Below are positions 46,101 to 54,218 of a stretch of DNA of 64,000 nucleotides, one piece after another. Every line of letters begins with the position of its first letter. Positions within the stretch are counted from its first letter, which is position 1. The position numbers and the translations under genes are program-made. The stretch is from Geothermovivens sp964644845 (lineage in GTDB: Bacteria > Zhuqueibacterota > Zhuqueibacteria > Oleimicrobiales > Geothermoviventaceae): positions 71,816-135,815 of the forward strand of contig CAZXXS010000011.1 in assembly GCA_964644845.1 (NCBI GenBank). Reading direction: 5' to 3'. The notes below the pieces were generated by a model. The model saw only the letters and a program-made list of their open reading frames with translations. It did no database searches and had not been told where the DNA came from.

Positions 46101-47488
46101 TTCGGGTAATTCTGGATTTTGTGGTGCAACACACGCATTTCAGTCATCCGTTCATGCGCGATGCCTTTGCCTTCGGGCCCGCCTCGCCGTACTACCGATT
46201 TTACCTCTGGCGTCCCAACGGGGACTACGTTTACCTGTTCGACTGGCGTAACCTCCCTTCGGTGAATTTCGCGGATTCGCTGGCGCCAAACTTCTTTGTC
46301 CAGGTCGCCAGGTTCTGGGTTGAGAAGTGCAACGTCGATGGTTTCCGTTGCGACGTGGCCTGGGCTGTGGACAATCTGCGGAAGGGTGGCCCCGAATTCT
46401 GGCAACGCCTGCGTCGGGAACTGAAGATGCTGAAACCCGACGTGTTCTTGCTGGCTGAAGCCCCGACAACCGAGTCCAATCATTTTGATCGCAAATTCGA
46501 CGCGGCTTACGATGGCTGGTTTCTGGCGAAGATCCAGAATTTGCTGGGTGGCTCGGGAACGGTCCGGGATCTGGATGAAGATGTTCGTTACCACCTGAGT
46601 GATCGATTCCCCAAACACGCTTTGCCGATGCGCTACCTTGAAAATCACGACACGGGCCGGTTTGTGTCCCTGTACGGGGTGAAAGCCACACGCCTGGCGG
46701 CGGTGCTCCTGTTCACGCTTCCCGGCATTCCGTTGGTCGAGTACGGTCAAGAGGTTGGCGAAAGGAGTCACCGCGGCGTTGTGCAGTGGACCGATCCGTA
46801 CCGGTTACGTCCGTTCTACCGGAAACTGATTCACCTGCGGCGACGGTTGGTTGCCCTGAGGGGACGAAACTTGAAGACGCTGCACGCGCCCGCCTCGATT
46901 GGATCGTACGCCTACTGGCGTTGGGACGACCGCTCAGGGGTTCTGGTTGTCGCCAATTTCGGCCAGCAGGCGGACACACTGACGCTTCGGGTGCCGCCCG
47001 CTTTGGTCGCCTCGCCGTTTCGGAAGCAGGACGTACTCTACCTGAACAACATTTTGGACAGCACCTGGATTCGAGTGTCCGGAAGGGCGGCAGGTGACAC
47101 CCTGGTGGTAACCGTCAGGACGGAAGGGGTGTCGGCTGGTTTGTGGACGCTGTCGAAGACACCCATCGGCACAGCAGTAAGCGAGAAACCCGTGTCGATC
47201 CCGAAAGCATTTCGGCTGTGGCCAGCCTACCCCAATCCGTTCAATCCTTCTACGGTGGTTCGTTACCGTCTTGGCGGATGCAAGAACGTTCGTGTCACAC
47301 TGCGTGTGTACGACGTGCTGGGACGCTGTGTTCGGACGTTGGTCAACGCACCGCGGCGGCCGGGAACGTACACTGTGAGGTGGGATGGTAGGAACGACCG
47401 GGGCGAGCTTTTGGCTTCGGGGGTGTACCTTGTGGAGCTTCGAGCGGGGCATTTTCGTAGTGTTCGGCGGATGGTTTTGCTGAAATGA
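43178..47488 (+). CDS. Large secreted GH13 amylase-like enzyme with sorting domain
   Basis: This is a 1436-residue protein with a signal peptide (FLLAGGIAWFFLLTALGWAQ). An N-terminal CBM48/E-set-like domain (about 45-150: VALLGSFNAWGNTNVS, GTHEYKFVS) is followed by several beta-sandwich domains, including bacterial Ig-like and PKD-like sequence (about 800-875). The GH13 (beta/alpha)8 domain spans about 890-1230: LVLYEIYPRSFS, region I DFVVQHTH (Gln where Asn is usual), region II GFRCDVAW (nucleophile Asp about 1059), region III LLAEA (acid Glu about 1094), region IV ENHDT (Asp about 1158). A C-terminal beta domain and T9SS-like tail (PAYPNPFNPSTVVRY, ending RMVLLK) close it. It probably cleaves alpha-glucans at the cell surface. 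The ATG at 43178 opens the signal peptide. Confidence 0.92.
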   Translation: MKARQKCGFLLAGGIAWFFLLTALGWAQFDPNSSVQPLRQATWDSSWVPVTFRFYHPLAGGDSAVALLGSFNAWGNTNVSQDARYDLMSDPDGDGWWTVTLDLPQGTHEYKFVSLNSTHPRPDDGYAHVTNWFSDPLNPEYGGPYQNSILHVSDPMLYYVLPSERARLNEERPRLAFNASASYRTGLQPEKVVAALDDGQVSLDSLHFDPDWRAWTTRPRVVLAPGEHVWSVEVYNRAGQSARATHRFRVTHEITTALYRFVIDTRSPNFQYVGRAQSVSVLLEPRGTVPRTVQLNPTSVAGVFVGEVALPVRKPVDYRVVVDRSTYTIDWDNPVLSLEHKSVAQKQVTSTPRIRVDPDAGLPLDGAVLTAADFPLELVLVIDPSDSGYAVDSLSVQADVDGVPLMPWFERPGKGLRLGVRLTGLSLGRHRVRVTAADIRGNPAEPFVYTLAVVDSGPDVWGIDAEGDATGPGTYRLPTNVADGAVDLLSAHFWGDEQGDTTWLAVDLALKALDPRTRVLLTVWSDAPAEFEDALSGLELMLPRWQGRGFQLILADPRSSAQSPDLNRVVFAREPSLDLGPVVTLADSALDQAHFVFRLPLAALAQHVGPTTEPWHWSVVAFLADANGEPLEVDAGLGGQAMLEDPDVYDVLFCLNTGFQRRLLRNTIVSWGIGGPRLAHLGTDGRGALSFRPADLVGGTASPEVTLNTRGSRWVESTVTLHGRARATEGTSVAVTGPAGTVSTTVAADSSFALRIPLVPGENRLVARLENGTTEFSEPAIFRRVTRSLPRVLWTASVDSQGFVRLDASASSDPAGRPLRFRWQQDPQNPEPVDWTGAQTQLVRFRPPTVPGEYYFDLEVVAEADTARARAVLVVRADGKAVAPDLGVWHPAWVDSLVLYEIYPRSFSLAGKLRAITGRMEELADLGVTGLWLMPIHPSAMTHGYWITNYFAVNPEYGTLRDLRQLVRVAHEHGIRVILDFVVQHTHFSHPFMRDAFAFGPASPYYRFYLWRPNGDYVYLFDWRNLPSVNFADSLAPNFFVQVARFWVEKCNVDGFRCDVAWAVDNLRKGGPEFWQRLRRELKMLKPDVFLLAEAPTTESNHFDRKFDAAYDGWFLAKIQNLLGGSGTVRDLDEDVRYHLSDRFPKHALPMRYLENHDTGRFVSLYGVKATRLAAVLLFTLPGIPLVEYGQEVGERSHRGVVQWTDPYRLRPFYRKLIHLRRRLVALRGRNLKTLHAPASIGSYAYWRWDDRSGVLVVANFGQQADTLTLRVPPALVASPFRKQDVLYLNNILDSTWIRVSGRAAGDTLVVTVRTEGVSAGLWTLSKTPIGTAVSEKPVSIPKAFRLWPAYPNPFNPSTVVRYRLGGCKNVRVTLRVYDVLGRCVRTLVNAPRRPGTYTVRWDGRNDRGELLASGVYLVELRAGHFRSVRRMVLLK

Positions 47489-47604
47489 GCTGTGTGCGCC
47501 GTGGGAATGCGTGGCTGACGCCGCTGTTCTGCGCACGGGCGAGGTGAACCAGAGGTGAAAAACCAAGGTTTGAACCGGAATGGAACAGGAACGAAGGAGA
47601 CTGC

Positions 47605-49842
47605 ATGATGCGCCGAGTCCTGATCGCCGCAATGATCTGCGTTTTTTTGACCCTGGGCACGACGATCAGCCTCCCGGCGGGAGTGCCAGATGAACCGTTT
47701 GTGCAGGAGGTTCACAAACCGTACCCCCTGGGTTCGCCCGAAGCCAACGACGTGCGTGCTGTGGCTGTGGATCGCGATGGACAGGTTTGGGCTGCAACCG
47801 GCGCGGGACTGTTTCGGCTGGAACAGCAAACGGGGGAGTGGCTTGCCGTAGTCCCAAGAGGTGGGGCTGGACCGGTTTTTGACGTGGCGTCGGCGGCAGA
47901 CGGTGGTGTGTGGGCAGCTGCGTGGAACGGCGTTCTGCGGGCGCGCGGTTCAGGGGTCCAGCGGGTCGCGGGTGTGAAGGGACCGATCGGAACCTTGTGT
48001 GTTACTGCGGACAGCGTACTGGCTTTTGGGCCGGATGGCCTGTGGGTGCACAGGGGGCGCAGCTGGGATTTTCGGACTACGCCCTTTTCCAAAGCAATTC
48101 GGGCCGCCCTTGTGGACGCAAACGGTGTGCTCTGGTTGGCCTCGCCGATTGGTCTGTACCGGGTGACGAACCGGGGCTGGCAAGTGTACCGCAGCCAGAA
48201 CGAGCTGCTGAGTGCGGCAGTGGATGGCCTGGCTTTGTCGGACAACGGAACGCTCTGGGTTGCTGGACTTGGCGGGGTCACGCTTTACCGGGGAGGGCGC
48301 CGTGTTGGGGAATTTCGCCCCGCTGACGGTCTGCCGACGGTGTTCGTGCGCACCGTGGCGCGGGGACCCGACGGTCGCATGTGGGTGGGGACAACCCTTG
48401 GTGTGACGCGTTTCGACGGCAAGACGTGGTCGCTACGGCACAGCCGCCGCTGGCTACTCAGTGACGACGTGCGCGACGTGGCGTTTGGGCCAGACAGGAC
48501 GGCGTGGGTTGCCACAGCTGAAGGGGTGAGCGCGATCGTGCCTCGGCGAATGACCCTTGCTGAAAAAGCAGCGCATTTTCACCACGTCTGCTACCGCCGC
48601 CACGTGCGCGAGCCCTACCTGGTGGAGCAGTGCTACCTGCCCGTGCCGGGCGACACCTCACAGTGGAAACCGATCGACACGGACAACGACGGTTTGTTCA
48701 CCGGCATGTACCTGGCCATGGAATCGTTCCGCTACGCAACGACCGGCGACACGGACGCGCGAGAACGCGCGAAGAAGGCTTTCCACGCGCTTCGCTACTT
48801 GCGCTTGGTAACAGACACGCCGGGTTTCGTCGCCCGGACGGTGATTCCCAGTTCCTGGACGGACATGGCCGATCGCAATCGCACCTACACCGAGCAGGAG
48901 TGGGCGGAAATTCGAGTCCGAAATCCACGGCAGAAGCGAGTGGAAAAACGGTGGCGGCTTTCAAAGGACGGCAAATGGCTCTGGAAAGGTGACACCAGCA
49001 GCGATGAAATCACGGGTCACATGTTTGCTTACCACTGCTACTACAAGCTGGCGGCCGACGAAGCGGAACGGAAACTGGTGCGTGAGCAGGTGTGTGCCGT
49101 GATGGATTACATCATCGACGGGGGGTTTGTGTTGCGAGACATCGACGGCAAGGCCACAAAGTGGGCGGTCTGGAGTCCGGAAAAACTGAATGACGATCCG
49201 GACTGGGTCACGGAGCGCGGAGTCAATTCCGTGGAAATCCTTGCTTACCTGAAGCTGGCCTACCACGTGAGCGGCAACGAGAAGTACCAGCGCGCGTACC
49301 TGAAGTTGCTGCACGAGCACCACTACGACGAGAACGTGCGCCACGCAAAGACAGTAAATCCGGCCTGGCGAACGCACATCGACGACAACTTGTTGGCGCA
49401 GTCCTACCTGATCCTTTTTGATCTGGAACGAGACCCGCAACTGCGCAACCTTTACCGGGAGAGCATCGACTGGTGGTACGCTCAGGTGCGCGACGATCAG
49501 AGTCCTTTCTTCGATTTTGTGTACGCGGCCTGTACGGGACAGGAGCCGGCTCAGCTCGACGCCGACGTGTTCTTTTTCCACGACACGCCGCTGGACCTCG
49601 TGCGGTGGACCATCGACAACATGCGGCGTGAAGACGTGCGCATTGTTCACCGACCGGAAATGGAAGCCTTCCAGACGGATCGGCTGCTGCCACCCAGCGA
49701 GCGCGGCCTGATGCGCTGGGACCGGAACCCGTGGAAAGCGAAATGGGGTACGGGCGGACGGTACGAACGCCCCGGGACGTCGTGGCTGTTGCCGTACTGG
49801 ATGGGTCGGTACTACGGGTGGATTGGGGACGGAAAGCGCTGA
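47605..49842 (+). CDS. Secreted propeller plus helical-barrel protein of unknown function
   Basis: This is a 745-residue protein with a signal peptide (LIAAMICVFLTLGTTISLPA). Residues 45-315 form a beta-propeller with repeats of the two-component-regulator propeller type (VRAVAVDRDGQVWAATGAGL, ALVDANGVLWLASPIGL, GPDGRMWVGTTLGV, VAFGPDRTAWVATAEGV). Residues 320-740 are mostly helical, with repeated Tyr/Trp/His-rich segments (GMYLAMESFRYATTGD, EITGHMFAYHCYYKLA, NSVEILAYLKLAYHVSGN, DDNLLAQSYLILF), like an (alpha/alpha) six-hairpin glycosidase or epimerase fold. There is no sorting domain. A glycan-active role fits the neighbours but is not shown. The ATG follows GAAGGAGA; an ATG-ATG pair makes the exact start ambiguous by one codon. 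Confidence 0.7.
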   Translation: MMRRVLIAAMICVFLTLGTTISLPAGVPDEPFVQEVHKPYPLGSPEANDVRAVAVDRDGQVWAATGAGLFRLEQQTGEWLAVVPRGGAGPVFDVASAADGGVWAAAWNGVLRARGSGVQRVAGVKGPIGTLCVTADSVLAFGPDGLWVHRGRSWDFRTTPFSKAIRAALVDANGVLWLASPIGLYRVTNRGWQVYRSQNELLSAAVDGLALSDNGTLWVAGLGGVTLYRGGRRVGEFRPADGLPTVFVRTVARGPDGRMWVGTTLGVTRFDGKTWSLRHSRRWLLSDDVRDVAFGPDRTAWVATAEGVSAIVPRRMTLAEKAAHFHHVCYRRHVREPYLVEQCYLPVPGDTSQWKPIDTDNDGLFTGMYLAMESFRYATTGDTDARERAKKAFHALRYLRLVTDTPGFVARTVIPSSWTDMADRNRTYTEQEWAEIRVRNPRQKRVEKRWRLSKDGKWLWKGDTSSDEITGHMFAYHCYYKLAADEAERKLVREQVCAVMDYIIDGGFVLRDIDGKATKWAVWSPEKLNDDPDWVTERGVNSVEILAYLKLAYHVSGNEKYQRAYLKLLHEHHYDENVRHAKTVNPAWRTHIDDNLLAQSYLILFDLERDPQLRNLYRESIDWWYAQVRDDQSPFFDFVYAACTGQEPAQLDADVFFFHDTPLDLVRWTIDNMRREDVRIVHRPEMEAFQTDRLLPPSERGLMRWDRNPWKAKWGTGGRYERPGTSWLLPYWMGRYYGWIGDGKR

Positions 49843-49882
49843 GTGCGACCCTTCGTGAGTTTCGTAAGACTGAGGTTTGACC

Positions 49883-50122
49883 GTGAAATCTGTTTTTCGT
49901 TTTCTCTTCCGCAAATGGAAACAGCTGGCCCACGTGCTCGGTGTGGTGAACACCCACGTGTTGCTTTTTGTGGCCTACTGGCTCGTGTTCGGACCCGCGG
50001 CGCTGGTGCTTCGGCTGCTGGGCAAGGACTACCTGCGCCTGAGAAAGCGCCCTGTGGGCACGTACTGGCTACCGCGTGAACCGGACCCGGAAGACCTGGA
50101 TCGGGCCAGGTACCCGTTCTGA
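49883..50122 (+). CDS. SxtJ-like small membrane protein
   Basis: This is a 79-residue protein with one hydrophobic stretch (THVLLFVAYWLVFGPAALVL) and a charged tail (EPDPEDLDRARYPF). Size, topology and position just before a carbamoyltransferase match the SxtJ-like family. The GTG at 49883 was chosen because TGAGG lies about 7 bases upstream; a TTG at 49877 is too close to that SD. The function is unknown. It probably helps anchor or couple the carbamoyltransferase at the membrane (inference from recurrent gene order). Confidence 0.75.
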   Translation: MKSVFRFLFRKWKQLAHVLGVVNTHVLLFVAYWLVFGPAALVLRLLGKDYLRLRKRPVGTYWLPREPDPEDLDRARYPF

Positions 50123-50123
50123 C

Positions 50124-51860
50124 ATGAGCACGATCGTCCTTGGCATTTCCGCCTACTACCACGATGCCGCTGCCGCCTTGATGCGCGACGGCGAACTGAT
50201 CGCGGCTGCTCAGGAAGAGCGCTTCACCCGGGTCAAACACGATTGGAGATTCCCCACCAACGCCGTGCGCTACTGCCTCAGTGAGGCGGGAATTTCGCCC
50301 TCGGAAATCGACTACGTCGGCTTCTACGACCGCCCTCTGGTCAAGTTCGAACGCATTTTGCTGACGCACCTGTCGACTTTCCCGCGCAGTTTGCCCGCTT
50401 TTTTGAAAGCGATGCCGCCGTGGCTTCGGCAGAAGCTCTGGATCCGGCACGAAATTCGGAAAGCCTTGGGCTACGACGGGCCCATCCTGTTCGCCGAACA
50501 TCACTTGAGTCACGCCGCCAGCGCTTTTCTGGTGTCGCCGTTCGACGAGGCGGCTATCCTTACGACCGACGGCGTCGGTGAGTGGGCGACGACAACTTAC
50601 GGCGTGGGTCGGGGGAACCGGATTGAGCTGTGGCGGGAAATTCACTTTCCGCACTCGCTGGGCTTGCTTTACAGCGCACTCACGTACTACCTGGGTTTCA
50701 AGGTCAACAGTTCCGAGTACAAGGTGATGGGGCTGGCTCCTTACGGTACGCCTCGCTACCTCCCACAGATGCGGGAGCTGATCGACATCCGCGACGACGG
50801 CAGTTTCCGGCTCAACATGCGCTACTTTGCCTACCACGTGGGTCTCCGGATGACAAACAGGCGCTTCGAACGACTTTTCGGACGTCGCCGGCGGTTGCCC
50901 TCCGAGCCGCTGGAGTCGTTCCACCAGGACGTGGCGGCCTCCCTTCAGGCCGTTACGGAGGAAGTCCTGCTGAAAATGGCCAACCACGTGCACCGGGAGA
51001 CGGGGATGAAGCGCCTGTGCCTGGCGGGTGGTGTGGCGCTCAACTGCGTTGCCAACGGACGGATCCTTCGCGAAACGCCGTTTGAGGAGCTGTTCGTCCA
51101 GCCCGCTGCCAGTGATGCCGGTGGTGCTGTGGGTGTCGCTGCTTGGATCTCCTTCTCGCTGCTCAAGATGCCACGCGTCTGGCATTGGCGGGATGCTTAC
51201 CTTGGCCCGGCGTACACCACGGAGGAGGTGCGGGATGTCCTTGACCAGCACGGCTTGCCTTACGAGGAACTGGAGCGCAAGGCTCTGCTGCGGCGGACGG
51301 CAAAGCTCATTGCTGAGCAACGCGTGGTGGGCTGGTTTCAGGGGCGAATGGAGTTCGGACCCCGGGCACTGGGAAATCGTTCAATCCTTGGAGACCCGCG
51401 GAACCCGGAGAACAAAGATCGCATCAACCTGAAAATCAAATTTCGCGAGAGCTTTCGGCCGTTTGCACCGAGCGTGCTCGAAGAACGGGCGGCGGATTTC
51501 TTCGAACTCGAGGTGCCGAGCCCGTACATGTTGCTCACGGCCCAGGTACGCCCGAAACGTCGCACCATCCCGGCGGTGACGCACGTGGACGGTTCCGCGC
51601 GGGTGCAAACCGTGAACCGCGATCAGAATCCCCTTTTCTACGATCTGCTGAAGGAGTTTGAAGAGCAAACCGGTTGCCCCGTACTGATCAACACTTCGTT
51701 CAACGTGCGGGGCGAACCCATCGTCTGCACGCCGGAGGACGCGCTGTCGTGTTTCTTCCGAACCCGGATGGACGACCTGATCATCGACCGGTTTCACCTG
51801 GCCAAAGAGAACATGCCAGACGTTGCCGATCGGTGGGCGAGGGAGTTTGAACCGGACTGA
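50124..51860 (+). CDS. O-carbamoyltransferase (NodU/CmcH/TobZ family)
   Basis: This is a 578-residue enzyme. The N-terminal Kae1/YrdC-related ATPase-like domain has GISAYYHDAAAALMRDGELI, EERFTRVKHDWRFP, the metal-binding AEHHLSHAASAF and TTDGVGEWATT. The C-terminal carbamoyltransferase domain has GRMEFGPRALGNRSILGDPR, FRESFRPFAPSVLEE and INTSFNVRGEPIVCTPEDAL. The family transfers a carbamoyl group from carbamoyl phosphate to hydroxyls of sugars or natural products. The ATG at 50124 starts one base after the SxtJ-like stop; an upstream in-frame start at 50076 overlaps that gene and adds non-homologous residues. The context (SxtJ-like, DUF5989-like, SGNH) suggests modification of a surface glycan. 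Confidence 0.93.
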   Translation: MSTIVLGISAYYHDAAAALMRDGELIAAAQEERFTRVKHDWRFPTNAVRYCLSEAGISPSEIDYVGFYDRPLVKFERILLTHLSTFPRSLPAFLKAMPPWLRQKLWIRHEIRKALGYDGPILFAEHHLSHAASAFLVSPFDEAAILTTDGVGEWATTTYGVGRGNRIELWREIHFPHSLGLLYSALTYYLGFKVNSSEYKVMGLAPYGTPRYLPQMRELIDIRDDGSFRLNMRYFAYHVGLRMTNRRFERLFGRRRRLPSEPLESFHQDVAASLQAVTEEVLLKMANHVHRETGMKRLCLAGGVALNCVANGRILRETPFEELFVQPAASDAGGAVGVAAWISFSLLKMPRVWHWRDAYLGPAYTTEEVRDVLDQHGLPYEELERKALLRRTAKLIAEQRVVGWFQGRMEFGPRALGNRSILGDPRNPENKDRINLKIKFRESFRPFAPSVLEERAADFFELEVPSPYMLLTAQVRPKRRTIPAVTHVDGSARVQTVNRDQNPLFYDLLKEFEEQTGCPVLINTSFNVRGEPIVCTPEDALSCFFRTRMDDLIIDRFHLAKENMPDVADRWAREFEPD

Positions 51861-51928
51861 ATCCGATGTCCGGGCGCCAGGATCTTGGCAAAAGGTGCCC
51901 GGTGTTCGGAAACGAGGGAGGAAAGAAG

Positions 51929-52111
51929 ATGGCCAAGAAGCTGGCAGGAGCGCGGGAGCGGGTTTCACTTCTGCGCGAGTTCTGGCTGTTCCTGAAAATG
52001 CGCAAGCGTCTGTGGCTGGCACCGATCGTGATCATTCTCATCTTGCTGGCTCTGGTGGTCGTGTTCGCGGAAAGTTCCGCCCTGGCGCCGTTCATTTACG
52101 CGATTTTCTGA
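51929..52111 (+). CDS. DUF5989-like small membrane protein
   Basis: This 60-residue protein has a basic amphipathic N-terminus (KKLAGARERVSLLREFWLFL) and one transmembrane segment (IVIILILLALVVVFAES), ending APFIYAIF. This matches the DUF5989 family, commonly found beside carbamoyltransferases. The ATG at 51929 follows GAGGGAGGAAAG; a longer frame from 51866 is not supported. Function unknown. Confidence 0.8.
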   Translation: MAKKLAGARERVSLLREFWLFLKMRKRLWLAPIVIILILLALVVVFAESSALAPFIYAIF

Positions 52112-52187
52112 GCTACACGCGTGCCTAAGCCTGACCGAGACCCTCGGCAGGGAGACCGAAACCCGGTGAATCAAAAGGTCCAGAATC

Positions 52188-54200
52188 GTGTCGAATCCTG
52201 CTAAGCCGAAATCCACGATCTCCAGCTCGCACGCCGGGGTGTTCACACTGCTGGCTTTGTTGATCCCTGCTCTGTTTCTGTCGTTGCTCGAAGTTGGGCT
52301 ACGGTGGGCGCATTTTGGCTCGGAGTATGACCTTGTGTACAGGCGCATCCTGGCGGGGGAGCCGTACTACGTGTTGAATCGCCACGTCGCCCGGCGCTAC
52401 TTCAGTTTCTCCGACGTGGCCATTCCCGACGCTCGGGACGCTGTGTTCCGTGTACACAAGCGGCCCAACGGCCTGCGGATCTTTTGCCTCGGCGGTTCAA
52501 CGACGGCCGGTTTCCCGTACACGTACAATGCCACGTTCCCGAGTCTGCTGCAGGATCGGTTGGAAGCTCTGTTCCCGGACCGGGATGTGGAAGTGGTAAA
52601 CGTGGGCATCTCGGCCATCAACAGCTACTCCGTGCTGGACTTTGTTCGTGAACTCGTTCGGTACGAGCCGGACGCTTTTGTGATCTACATGGGGCACAAC
52701 GAGTTCTACGGGGCACTCGGTGTTGCCTCCAGCCAGTCCTTGGGCAAAAGTCGCTGGCTGAAACTGGCTTTTCTCCGCCTCGAGAAGCTGAAAGTGTTTC
52801 AACTGGTGCGCTGGGGCGTGGAATCCATCCGGAAGCGGTGGCATCGCGCAGGAGAGCGTCGGGATGTCACCCTGATGGAGAAAATGGCTCGTAACAAGGC
52901 AATCCCTCTCGGCAGTCCCGACTACTGTCGTGCGCTCCACGATTTTCGCCTGAATTACCGCGACATCCTCAAAACAGCGGCTCAGCACCACGTGCCCGTT
53001 CTGATGAGCACGCTCGTCAGTAATCTGCGGGACCAAGCGCCGTTTGTGTCCCTTCAACAACCCGGGCTTTCGCCTGAACAGAAAGTGGCCCTCCGCAGGC
53101 TTTTGCAGCAGGCTCGGAGCGCTCTGAAGAAAGGGAATGTCGAGTTGGCCCGAACCTCGGCTGAAGATGCCGTGACCGTTGATTCCACGAACGCGGACGC
53201 CTGGTACCTCTTGGCTGAGGCCTTGTGGCGGGAGTCGCGATTCCAGCGGGCGAAAATTGCGTTTATTCGCGCCCGTGACTTTGACGCCCTGCGGTTCCGG
53301 GCCAGCTCGGACTTCAACCGTTCCATCCGGTCGTTGGCTGCGGAGCTGGCCGTGCCGCTGGTGCCGATGGACTCTGCGTTCGCGGCTGTTTCGCCGCACG
53401 GTGTGCCTGGGCACGAGCTTTTCCTCGAACATCTGCACCCCAACTACGACGGCTACTTCTTGATGGCCAAAGCGGTGTGCGCCGCGCTACGAGATTACGG
53501 ATTCTTCGGCGGGGATTCGGTGTGGGCGCACCGCACAGCGCCGGCGGACTCTGTGTTGCGGGAGCGGGCCGGTGTGACGCCGCTGGACCTGGAGCTGGCG
53601 ACTTTGCGGATCAAGCGATTGACGAGTCACTGGCCGTTCAACGGGCGGGCCTTGGTCTCTGAGCCGACGCAAGATCCGGTCGTCAAGCGAGTGGCGACGG
53701 AAATTTACGCGGGCAAACTGAGCTGGAACCAGGGCCACTACGATGTGGCTTCGGCGTACATTCGGCAGGGGCGCTACCGGGAAGCCGAAGCGGAGTACGA
53801 AGCTGTGATCAAAGTGGTGCCGACCAATTTCTACCCTTACCTCAAACTTGGTGATTTGAAACTGGCTCAGGGCAAAACGGACGAAGCCAGGGAACTTTAT
53901 TCCACAGCACTGGTTCTGAGCAGAGGGTTGCCTTACGCGTACGCCAAGTTGGGAACACTCCTGCTAATGCAGGGCGAAGCGGCCAAGGCGCTTCCGCTTT
54001 TGCAAAGGGCAGCCGCACTGGCCCGGAAACGGGTGGATTTCAGTCGCGAAAGCCGGGGGCAGCTTTATTACGCATTGGCGGTGGCTTTGGCCAAAACAGG
54101 TCGTGTTTCGGAGGCGGTGCAGGCGGCACGTAGAGCGGCGAACTTGCTTCCGAATGACGTGAGGGTACAGCAATTGTTGCATCAGCTTGGAGCGAAGTAA
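52188..54200 (+). CDS. Membrane-anchored SGNH/GDSL hydrolase with TPR repeats
   Basis: This is a 670-residue protein with an N-terminal transmembrane anchor (GVFTLLALLIPALFLSLLE). SGNH blocks: I at FCLGGSTTAG (Ser about 104), II at VNVGISAINSY, III at IYMGHNEFYG, V at FLEHLHPNYDGY (about 415; the usual Asp is Glu or shifted). Between blocks III and V, about residues 295-370, lies a helical TPR-like insertion (ALKKGNVELARTSAEDAVTV, DAWYLLAEALWRESRF). Three to four more TPRs occupy about 515-665 (YREAEAEYEAVIKVVPTNFY, TDEARELYSTALVLSRGLPY). The fold suggests an esterase or O-acyl-modifying enzyme for a glycan, with TPRs for partner binding. It starts at a GTG with AAAAGG about 10 bases upstream. 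It belongs to the carbamoyltransferase cassette. Confidence 0.85.
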   Translation: MSNPAKPKSTISSSHAGVFTLLALLIPALFLSLLEVGLRWAHFGSEYDLVYRRILAGEPYYVLNRHVARRYFSFSDVAIPDARDAVFRVHKRPNGLRIFCLGGSTTAGFPYTYNATFPSLLQDRLEALFPDRDVEVVNVGISAINSYSVLDFVRELVRYEPDAFVIYMGHNEFYGALGVASSQSLGKSRWLKLAFLRLEKLKVFQLVRWGVESIRKRWHRAGERRDVTLMEKMARNKAIPLGSPDYCRALHDFRLNYRDILKTAAQHHVPVLMSTLVSNLRDQAPFVSLQQPGLSPEQKVALRRLLQQARSALKKGNVELARTSAEDAVTVDSTNADAWYLLAEALWRESRFQRAKIAFIRARDFDALRFRASSDFNRSIRSLAAELAVPLVPMDSAFAAVSPHGVPGHELFLEHLHPNYDGYFLMAKAVCAALRDYGFFGGDSVWAHRTAPADSVLRERAGVTPLDLELATLRIKRLTSHWPFNGRALVSEPTQDPVVKRVATEIYAGKLSWNQGHYDVASAYIRQGRYREAEAEYEAVIKVVPTNFYPYLKLGDLKLAQGKTDEARELYSTALVLSRGLPYAYAKLGTLLLMQGEAAKALPLLQRAAALARKRVDFSRESRGQLYYALAVALAKTGRVSEAVQAARRAANLLPNDVRVQQLLHQLGAK

Positions 54201-54218
54201 GTGGAGGTGGTTTCGCAC

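Noticed and set aside
44801..46771. 656-codon open frame on the minus strand
   Set aside because: It is antisense to the GH13 gene, whose catalytic motifs are intact on the plus strand.
50076..50123. Upstream start of the carbamoyltransferase
   Set aside because: It would overlap the SxtJ-like gene and add residues absent from the family; the ATG at 50124 fits.
49812..51320. 502-codon open frame on the minus strand
   Set aside because: It is antisense to the carbamoyltransferase, whose motifs are clear on the plus strand.
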